The notes under the pieces are model-generated. The model saw only the letters and a list, made by a program, of their open reading frames with translations. It made no database searches and was not told the DNA's origin. From contig JAOXYB010009456.1 in assembly GCA_028565635.1 (NCBI GenBank), forward strand, positions 1 to 19,976: 19,976 nucleotides of DNA. Reading direction: 5' to 3'. Below are positions 1 to 9,900 of the stretch, piece after piece (positions within the stretch are counted from its first letter, which is position 1; each line of letters begins with the position of its first letter). The position numbers and the translations under genes are program-made. The DNA is from Phoronis ovalis. Taxonomy: Eukaryota > Phoronida > Phoronidae.

Positions 1-311
1 AAGTATTAAAAATCGCTTTACAAAACTATGTAAATGTACTTATGACCAACCCCCCAATGTTTTGCTAGGAATTTATTGTTTGTTTGGCAAGAGGCCACAG
101 CGTATTTAACATAGCTTTGGTTGTAATAGTTTCACTCTGTTGTTGTTGATCTAGCTTGATTGAACTGGAATTGTTCTCAATTGCCTCTTTAAAATATCAG
201 GCTTTGCCATATTCGAATAACCTGCGAGTCTTTCGTATTTACTTACTTCGCTCTCTGACACTTGTCGTCGTGAGGCGCACGTTACATTATTATTATAAAT
301 ATAAAAAGTAG

Positions 312-330
312 TACATACATATATACATAC

Positions 331-413
<83 letters not shown>

Positions 414-438
414 TCATATACATATATATATATATATT
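312..438. repeat. Compound microsatellite (ATACAT)n(ATACAC)n(TA)n
   Basis: About seven units of ATACAT run into about seven units of ATACAC, followed after a short break by a (TA)n run at roughly 420-438. On the minus strand this makes a spurious Met-Cys/Ile-Cys open frame, which is not a gene. Confidence 0.95.
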
Positions 439-480
439 ATAAATATATTCAAGGCAATGCATGCACAATGCAAAATCGTA

Positions 481-650
481 TGACGTCATCAATCCGGATT
501 GATCATTGACGCTACAAAGATGGAACCGGTTCCAACTCAAAATCGAATTCAATCCACCTCTCGTAGTAGGATTCAGTTGGATCTGGTTTGAGGTAATCCC
601 TTTGCGTTCACACTATTATTTACAACCGTATTCAGCTCGATCCGGTTCAA
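481..650. repeat. Palindrome cluster with repeated GGATT/GATC-GGTT motifs
   Basis: TGACGTCA (481-488) is a full CRE-type palindrome. ATCAATCCGGATTGAT (488-503) is a perfect 16-bp palindrome, and TGGAACCGGTTCCA (521-534) a perfect 14-bp one. A motif of the form ATTCAGYTSGATCYGGTTY occurs at 571-590 and again at 630-649 in the same orientation, and a degenerate inverted version lies around 530-555. This could be a decayed foldback transposon end or an intronic regulatory element; the sequence alone does not decide. Confidence 0.55.
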
Positions 651-832
651 AAAACGTAGTCTGAATGGCCTATAAGATGATACCGAAAGTTTATTATGCT
701 TAATAGTTGTCAATTGTTTAATTGTATTGTGTTTGAACTTTAGAACACACTGGATATCCATGGATATTGTTTTTGTTTCAACAAAAGATGCTGCAATTTC
801 TAGGAGTAGTTTATGTTATTGTTCTCTTGCAG

Positions 833-943
833 CTTTACAGTCTTTAGGCTTAAATTGGTCACTAGGTGCTTGTAGAAATACTATCATTGGAGATGGTCTA
901 AACAGTACCGCTCAAGTTATACACCCACCACTCCCTACAACAG
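833..943 (+). CDS. Ten-m: Teneurin exon 1 in window: post-membrane start of ectodomain
   Basis: It encodes about 36 residues and opens with SLGLNWSL. This matches the segment right after the teneurin membrane helix (the vertebrate counterpart is a F-G-L-N-W-Q-L stretch). The strong acceptor TTGCAG at 827-832 sets the start, although AG at 839-840 or 846-847 would also fit. The donor CAG|GTAAGG ends the exon in phase 1. The membrane helix itself must lie in the exon upstream of the window. Confidence 0.75.
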
Positions 944-3900
944 GTAAGGATTGGCATAATTATTACTGAAATCCCTTTAGCTCAAAATTCCTGTTTACTC
1001 AAGTTTAAAGTTTTACTTAAAATTACCCAAGAAAGGCTTCAATGATATATCTCAGGAACATGTTATGCAGAAATTTTAATTATGCCGATTGGTACAACTT
1101 CAGGTTATTTTTTGTTATAAAAGAAGTGATTGCAATAATCAACGTAAACATTTTGTTTTAGATTCTAAGTCAGCAGTACCAACTCAGAGTCCAGTTGTAC
1201 CACTCGGGAGTTTAGCAGAAAACACAATACTGCCAGGAGAATTTTGGAGGACGAGGGTACAGATTCCTGAAGAGAATTTTCTAAAAATAAACTTAACACT
1301 ACCAATTGATGCTGTGATTGGTGTCTATGGTAGAAAAAATATTCAACCATCACACACACAGTATAACTTCTTTCAAGTGTTTCAAGGCAATATGATACTA
1401 TCTAGAAGAAGGAGATCTGTTATTGAGGTTTGTTTGTGTTAAATATTTTATGTGTATCTACAAGTTATGCAAAGCAGGACTGTACACAATGTGTTTGATA
1501 GACAATTTCTAAAAGAAAAGCTTCTGTTGTTTGATCTCTTTTTCTGTGCATCTCTTAGGGTTGTTTTAGAGGTTTTATACTTATTCATGATCTCTTGTTG
1601 ATACAAGATAAATAGCCGATTCGTGATTTAACATGCTTTGATATTATTTCTGTAGGACAGTGAATTACCATCTCATCATACAGCATTTATACAATATGTT
1701 GAGGCTGGTACATGGTTTATTGCTCTATACAATGATGGGGATGAGCCTGAAACTGTCTCATTCTTTGCTGAAATTAATGGTAAGTGCCTCTACTGTTTGA
1801 TCTCTGAGTTTGCAAAGGTATTGAGACAGTGAAACAGCAACTGGAAAACCAATACCTAGCACATACATTTACTATTTAATAAGATTTAGACATGTCTTTA
1901 AAGTTAGGGTTGTTTTAGAGGTGGATGTGTTTTATACTTAGTTATATGTACGGGATTGTTATTTGGCTTATGCACAAAGGTATGCCAAAAGTTAAATGCT
2001 TTCTCACAGGACTATTTCTTCTTGCTCCAAAAAAAGTATTTCCTTTTAGATGCTATGGAAAGAAATTGCCCAAACAACTGCAATGGTCGTGGTGATTGCA
2101 ATGGAGGACATTGCATTTGTTATCCTGGATTTCGAGGGTCCGATTGTCTGCAAAGTAAGAAAAAATCTTAAAATTTTATAATATTTTAAACTAACCTGAT
2201 AAATTAAAGCTAATGTGTTTAAACTTTCAACTAATGATGAAAAATGTATGTCAATGCACGAAAAAGTGTAATGAAGAAAGTGTAAAAATAAACGAAAAAT
2301 GACAGATACCATATATTCTTTTTTATAATCACATAGCTTTTTGTGTCATTTTCCCTGGAATATGTATGAATTATTCCTTGATGTCTTAATCCAATTTGTA
2401 TTTTTAACGATGGTTACATCTAATTAAAGTAAAAATACACCGTAAATTTTAAAATGTTAATTGTGACACATAACACTTGTTGTTATACAAACAGCATTAT
2501 TTTTGTTTCAGCGTTGTGTCCAGTAATGTGTAGTGGCAATGGTATCTATGTGCGTGGGTCATGTCAGTGTTATGATGACTGGAAAGGACCAGAATGTAAC
2601 ATTCCATCTGAGCAGTGCATTGTTCCAAACTGTAACAGTAATGGTGTATGCATACGTGGAGAGTGCATGTGCTTTCCGGGCTGGAAAGGAGAAAACTGTG
2701 ACACAGGTAGTATGAGTTACACTTTGATATAAGAAACACTATATGTTTATGTGAAAAGGGCATCATAAGTCACGCGAGGAGATAGATCGATGCTAGTTTC
2801 ACATTTCACCAATGCCCCACCAAACCAGTCGCTCCATCACAACATGCATGATATTAAGATGTTTTGAAAATGAAAGGATTTTTACGTAACGCCTTTTTAG
2901 CATGTTTATCTTATAAGTGAAACAAGACTGATGTACCAGTTATGATATGATATGTACCTGGTCATCATCATGTTTTACAGAATATCACATATGCTTGTTG
3001 CTTGAACTATGGAACAACCTTTTTTTTTCAGTGGATTGTATTTTACCCAACTGTTCCAACCATGGTGTCTGCATGGAAGGGAAATGTCACTGTGAAAAAG
3101 GCTTCACAGGTCATGACTGTGGCAGTGTTGACCCTATTGTTAACATAACTACTGTGTGTATACAAGGCTGTTCAGGTCATGGCACATTTAACATTGATCA
3201 TAGACAGTGTCATTGTGATGCAGGCTGGACAGGAGATGATTGTGATGAGGGTAAAAACACATGCACTCTCTTCCGTGTTTTGAGACAAGTTTGTTTTATT
3301 GCAATTGCAAAAGGTGTAGATTAAATATATCTTAGTGAAGATCGGTATCCAATCTGAAGTAAAATGTTGTCTTATTAAAATAATATGTACGTAATGACAT
3401 TCCAATAGTAAAGTGCAGTTCATGGCTAGAGTAAGACGACATGCTCTTTTCTGTGATAAATCCCTTTTCATTTTGGTTCGGAAATACCTTACTGTGATTT
3501 TATTATTAATAATAATTATTTGTCTATTTTAATAGAACTGTGTGAAATGGAATGTGCACATGGTATCTGTGAACATGGTCGCTGTTTATGTAACGATGGT
3601 TGGACTGGTGCATCCTGTAACCAGCTAGCTTGTGATTCTCGCTGTATAGAACATGGTTTCTGTAATAACGGTACCTGTGTGTGCAACCCAGGCTGGAATG
3701 GGAAGCACTGTTCACTTGGTGAGTTGCGGTTTACCTTGGGACATCACTGTCAAGTGTATAAGCACAATTTGTGCTCTTAAAACACAGATAAATGTGAATG
3801 TGGCCAGACTAGTTTAAGGTACCAACAAAAATATTTAAACAGGATGAAGCATTGCGATTTTGGTTCATGGTAAGAATTGCAATATTTAACTTTTAAAGAT

Positions 3901-6900
3901 GAATATGGTGAAAATGATTCGAAATTCAATTTTACAGAAATTAATATTAACAATAACAGACACACACAGCTTTTCTTTTTTACAACAATTTGATATAGTA
4001 AAGGCAATTTTGTTTTAACTATCGTCTATGCTAGGAACTTGCATTTTGCCTTGTTGTTCATGGTCTCGATTTGTGTTTAGATGGCTGCCCCAACAACTGC
4101 AATAATCATGGAATGTGTCAAAGATTTCAAGATTGGAAATGTTCATGTACACCAGGGTGGAAAGGTGGTGCCTGTCATTTGGAGAGGGAGACGGAATGCA
4201 CAGATAATACAGATAATGACAGAGGTGGTTATTCTATGAGTATTCTTAAGGTTGTTTTTTGTGGCCATAAAAACCTTGTAAGTGGTCTCTTATCCAACAT
4301 ATGCCTGTCAGGTATGCTGTAAACTTTGTTTGAATTATTTTGATGGTAAAAAATTATATAATACAAAAAGTTCTGGCTTGTAAATATTGGGTCAGAGTAA
4401 TCCAACTGTGAAAAGTTGTTCATTTTGTTATTGGATTGTTTTAAATATTTTTGCCTTACAGATGGCTTGTTGGACTGTCAGGATCCAGACTGCTGTATGA
4501 GCTTAGGCTGCAAAGATAGTGTGCACTGTAGAAAATCACCTGATCCTCTAGAAATATTGCTAAGAAAGCAACCTCCAAGTAGTACTGCTTCATTTTTTGA
4601 CAGAATGAAATTTTTAGTAGAAGAAAATAGTGTTCAGCAGTATGCTACTATGAACTCATTTAATGAAAGGTAACTATATACTTAGGCAAATTCATCACTT
4701 TCAGTGACAATATCTTACATTAGTTACATGCATTGTAAGTTGGTTTAAATAATTGCTATAAATGGACCAGACTAGTTGAATTTAATCTCTTAAAACAAAA
4801 ATCGGAACACAGTGTATATGATAAACTTTGTATTTTTCTGTATCAGCCATGCATCTGTCATCCGAGGTCGTGTTCAAGCCATAGATGGAACACCTTTAAT
4901 TGGGGTGCGAGTGAGTGTTGCCACTCAACTTTTTTATGGATTTACTTTGACAAGAGAAATGGGGTTGTAAGTAGTATAGAACTTTTAATTTTTATATATT
5001 TGCTTTACGTTTTTGTCTGCATGCTGTATGTTAAAAGTAACACATGTGCTAAAAACTCTGTATTAATATTACATCATTTTAAATAAAGTTGAATTATGAT
5101 TGTTTACTTTGGAAAGAAGGCAGCAGATCTACAAACTTTCCAGATAAAATTGTATATAAATAAATTGTTCTGTATGTACAAAAGTCGTTGCAGTCTTTTC
5201 AGCCTGTATGTATTATCATTAAAGGTTTGATATTCTGGTAAATGGCGGCGGTTCTGTAACACTTCAATTTTTGCGCCAACCGTTTTCCACAATGGAAGCT
5301 ACTGTCATTGTTCCATGGAACCAGCTTATCACTATGGACCCAGTCACCATGGCAACATCACCAGTTACAAGTCATATTTCACCATCTTGTGATCTAAACC
5401 ATGATTACTATTCGCTTAAACCACTGGTATTGTCAACTTGGCAACATACTCAACTGGGAGCTTGTCCTTCAAAGAGTGCGATCATTCCAGAATCTCAGGT
5501 ATGTTTAAAATGGATACATTTACTACACTACCGATTTTGATTAGTTTTTGAAGTGTACAGACATATAGCCTCGTATCCTTTATTTTGTTTAGGGATGGTG
5601 TAAATTAATTTTTTTGTAGATAGGGAATACTCTGTTTCTCGTTGTAATGCTACCTAATTGTTGTTGGAAATATTGAGGACCACTCCAATTGAAGTGCATG
5701 ATGATATTAAGCATCTTACCAAAATTAAAAGCAATTAACTAGCAAACGCATCCACAGTTTTAGTTTTGTATATTGTTTTACTTCTTGTCTGTGATATGTT
5801 TTAGAGTTTACAAGAAAGCATCCGTCTCCCTGACAGTAACATCCACCTTGTGTACCAGAGCAGTGAGACTCCTGGATATATGTCAACCATTTTGATTCAG
5901 CTCACACCTGAAGTTATACCAGACAAGTTGGCCTTGGTTCACTTACATGTATCAGTTGAGGGTACAACATTTGAGAAAATGTTTGAAGCTGATATGCAGC
6001 TGACCTATAGATTTTCCTGGGATAGAACAAATGCTTACAAACAGAAAGTTTATGGAATTGTAACAGCCATTGGTAAGTATGGTCAGAAGAATAACCGTGC
6101 AAATCAATTTATTACACACCCTTTTTAGCTTGAAAGGTTATCTCATATGTTATGAAATACCCATTAATCAGTAAATTTATCTAGTTATCCAAAATTGTAT
6201 TAATTTTGTAAAACAATGCTATGATTTTGAAAAATGTCCTTCATAGTCAGCCTATTCTTGTAATAAAATTTATATTTGCTTGTTGTAGTATCTGTTGGTT
6301 ATGAATATGAGGATTGTGTAGGAGTCTTCTGGGAGAAACAGTCAGCAACTATGAGTGGATATGATATGCCTTCATCTCAGATTGGTCATTGGAATCTTGA
6401 CATACATCATACATACAACTTTCAAGAGGGTTAGTTTTAGATAATTATTAAATTGTCTTGGTTCAAAGGTACAAAACTCTTACATAACATTTTATCTTCA
6501 GTTAAAGAAATAACAATAAAGCTTCAAGGAAGTGTTATTTTCAGGGTTGTTAATTTGAAATACCATATAATAGACAGAACACAAAAATAACAAATTTTAA
6601 TTAAAATTATATAAAATTTTTAAAAAAATGTTTAGAAAATTTATGTTGAAAAACGATATCATAAAGCGTGTTTAAAAATGTACGTACTGCATTTTTGATT
6701 TCATTGTTTAAAACTTAAGATAAATGTAATTATATTGTTTGTTTTGCAGGTATTCTACATAAAGGTGATGGCACCAATATTTATCTTAAAGAACGTCCAA
6801 AGAAAATTACTACAATACTTGGCAATGGTCGTAGACGTACCCGTGACTGCTCAGGTTGTAATGGCCAGGCTTTAGACAGTAAATTACTTGCTCCTGTTGC

Positions 6901-9900
6901 CTTGGCCAGTGGCTTGGATGGGGCTTTGTACATTGGTGATTATAACTTTGTCAGGAAACTTTCCCCAAACTTGGAGATAGTAACAAGTATTTTGGAATTG
7001 AGGTGAGAATTAACAATCATTATGAAGCAAGTGTTTTAAAATTGTGATGCAGTGAAATATAAAACTGCAAATAGATAAACTATTAAATATGAGGTTTGAA
7101 TTTTAACATTAGCAGTATGTATGTACATAATTCATGCCAACAAAACTGATAGCATGTACAGAAAGTATAAACTTGATGAAAATGTAACTAATCGCATTGT
7201 GCATCAATGCAGTGATAACATGCATGTTGCATGTGCTAAGAAAATGACAGCACCCTTTGACATTTCAGTTTTAGTCAACAAATTGAGGATTTGACTATGT
7301 AAGTAATATATATAAAAAGAATAAGAATTTTGTGTATTGAAATAATCAAATAAATTTCATTCTTTTAACTAAATTTTCTATATCTTTGCAATTAAGGTGG
7401 CTGAACTCATTCAGGACAGTTTCATCACACATTACACTTTAAATCGAATTTTGGGCAGTTTCACAAAAAAATAGACTAATAAAACTAAACATTTTTAGAA
7501 AGGCATATCAAAAGTTACTTTGTTAGTTATCTGACTCATGATTCTGTAGTTAGTAAGGAGGCCATTTTGGGTAAAAATTCACATTTTCAAAATGTTAATT
7601 TCAAAAAAATACAAATTTAACACTCCTGTAACTTGGCCAAAATTAACTTCAAATAAAGATTTTCAAGTGTGTCTCAGATTTTTTAAAATTTTGTATCATT
7701 CAGAGTTATTTATGACTTTCGAAAATTCAACTGCCGGAAATTATTCATATTTTTCTGATACCCACATCTTTAGAAGCAATTACAAAAATTTGAGACTTTA
7801 TTGGAGTTCCTAGTTGGAAGTTAATTTTGCATTTGGCCAAATGTTAGCTTAATTAGTATCTGCAGAGACTTAAATTTTTTGAAGTTTATGTTTTGGAAAA
7901 CATGAGTTTTTACCCAAAATTGCCCGCTTACTGAATACATAATCATGTGATAGATAAGTAAAAGGATTTTTGATAATCATTAAGTTGATACCTTTCCAAA
8001 AAGGTATACTATTATAAGTCTGTTTTTTCATAAAACTGCCCAAAATAAAATCAAAGTGTAAAGTGTAAATAACTTGTCCAGAACATATCTCGCCACATTA
8101 AGCTTATTATAATTGTTTATTGTAAAAGATAAATACTTTTCAAATATTCTTACGCACTCACAGCATGAAATATCACCATCATGCTAAAAAATATTTGGTG
8201 ATCGGTTATCGCTTTTAGTGTCGTACTAACAGATTTTCTACAATAAATTAAGCTTTAGTAGGTGTGCGTATGTATACACATATAAACTTTGGCAAGTATA
8301 TTAATTTTAAGCATACTTTTAATTAGCTTTATTCAAAAATATCGTTACAAATTTAGTCTTTTGTTGTGAATTTATAACAGCATAACTGTAAGGTTGTTTT
8401 TGTTGACAATGGTTGTGGTGAAATGTTTGATGTGTTTTAACACAAATCACTAAATGTTTTGGAATGTGTGCATTACTGTTTTTCAAGTACAGATGTTGTT
8501 ATCTATGCATGGTAGGAAATGTGTACAGCTTTAAAAGTAAGCCATGATCTCCAAAAGTTTATCACTTGTAAATCATGCTGTGGGTATCACATAAACATGT
8601 TAGTGAAGATCCCTTTCAGAAAAATAAGAAATTTATGTCTGTATCTCAATAGTAGTGTAAAGATTGTTATACCTGTGTCAGATTCTGTAGTTTCATGTAA
8701 ATGTGAAGAAACTGAAAAAGTTTGGAAAATTGAACTTTTCCTATTTTGTTCATGTGTATGGCTACTTTGTTACTTGACTGCAAATTGTGATGTTTTTCAG
8801 TTTGTTGACATGACTTTTCTTTTTCCAGCTCAGCAACCGTTCCATACAAATATTACATGACTGTAAGTCCACTAGATGGTAGACTTTACATCTCCGATTC
8901 ATATCGTCGCCAAGTGTTACGGATTAAGACTATGGGCCCACCTAGAAATCTGGAGAATAACTATGAAGTCATTGCTGGGACTGGACAAGAATGTGTCCCT
9001 GGAGAAAAAGACAAATGTGGAGATGGTGGCTTGGCTGCCCAAGCTAGACTAGCTCACCCTAAAGGTAATAAAAAGAAGGAAAAGTTTTAATTCATCCACT
9101 GAACATCAGTGGATTTTTGTTCAGTTCAGTATGATGCAAGTATACTACACTTGGTGAAACTGTGCCCTCAGATCATTTGATAATTTTCAATGATTGAGGA
9201 ATATGTCTATTCCTTTGAGGTAAAACAATTTTTTATTTCTTACTCCCAGCAGTTTGTGTCCTGTGGATGAACCATATTCTGTTTTCTGTTACATATACCA
9301 ACATTTGTCAGTCCTTCTTACAAATGCTGTAAATAAATATATATGTTCATGTATTTTTTCCTCTTTTTATAAAGGCATTGCCATCAACAAAGATGGTGTT
9401 ATTTACTTTGCTGATGGAGCAAACATTCGCATGATAGACCAAGATGGCAAAATATCTACAATCATAGGGACTCAGAATCAACCCGGAGAATGGATGCCAT
9501 TGCCCTGTGATAAACCTGCTGACTTCTCGGAGGTAATTAATGTTTATTTTGAGATTATTTTGAACAAATCATTGATAACAATATTTTCTAACTGGCGAGT
9601 ACTTTCTGAGAAACCATAATGTTTGCACCAAAGCTGATTTTAGGGTACAAATGTTTTCTTTTGCGGTTGTAAATACTGTATTGTGCAGAGTTAATGACAA
9701 TTACAATTTTCGTTTAGTATGATATATTCTTTCATTTTGACTTATCTCATACTAAATGTATAAAATGTATGATTATTTTAGGTGACCTTAAGTTGGCCAA
9801 CCTCACTTGCAGTGAATCCCATAGATGGCACCTTACATATCCTTGACAACCGTTTGATTCTGAAATTAAGTATTGATCGCAAGGTGGCCATTGTTGCTGG

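Larger units (their letters stand above)
1..832. other. Intron upstream of the first visible exon
   Basis: No exon of the teneurin frame can be supported here, and no hydrophobic membrane-segment exon is visible. The stretch holds an ATACAT/ATACAC microsatellite and a cluster of palindromes and related short motifs, listed separately. It ends in a good pyrimidine tract and the acceptor TTGCAG at 827-832. I infer that it is the 3' part of the intron that follows the transmembrane exon. Confidence 0.6.
7003..8828 (+). other. Intron 14, largest intron, at vertebrate splice site B
   Basis: This 1,826-nt intron interrupts the first NHL blade. It contains a candidate 30-nt microexon (7269-7298) and a 710-bp foldback element (7392-8101), listed separately. 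The remainder (8102-8828) is AT-rich; one open frame of 113 codons at 8519-8860 runs across the acceptor and shows no family resemblance, so I do not call it. Confidence 0.85.

Noticed and set aside
151-552. Minus-strand open frame of 133 codons with long Met-Cys/Ile-Cys runs
   Set aside because: It is a translation of the ATACAT/ATACAC microsatellite plus flanking intron; no family resemblance and low-complexity content.
789-848. Short plus-strand frame beginning with a hydrophobic, signal-peptide-like stretch just before exon 1
   Set aside because: It ends in TAG after 19 codons and is out of frame with the teneurin exon; the hydrophobic codons come from the T-rich acceptor tract.
3788-3818. 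31-nt segment between ACAG and GTACCA in intron 7 encoding a Cys-Glu-Cys string
   Set aside because: Its length is not a multiple of three, so inclusion would shift the frame of EGF8.
3843-3869. 27-nt segment with an AG acceptor and a good GTAAGA donor in intron 7, the size expected for vertebrate splice site A
   Set aside because: Joined in phase 1 it gives TGA as its second codon, and its acceptor lacks a pyrimidine tract, so it cannot be a coding cassette. A stop-introducing exon is possible but unsupported.
7592-7813. 73-codon plus-strand frame within the foldback element
   Set aside because: It lies across the centre of an inverted repeat, is AT-rich low-complexity sequence and resembles no transposase.
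8519-8860. 113-codon frame before and across the exon 15 acceptor
   Set aside because: Only its last codons overlap exon 15, in a different frame from the teneurin. The rest is intron without family resemblance.
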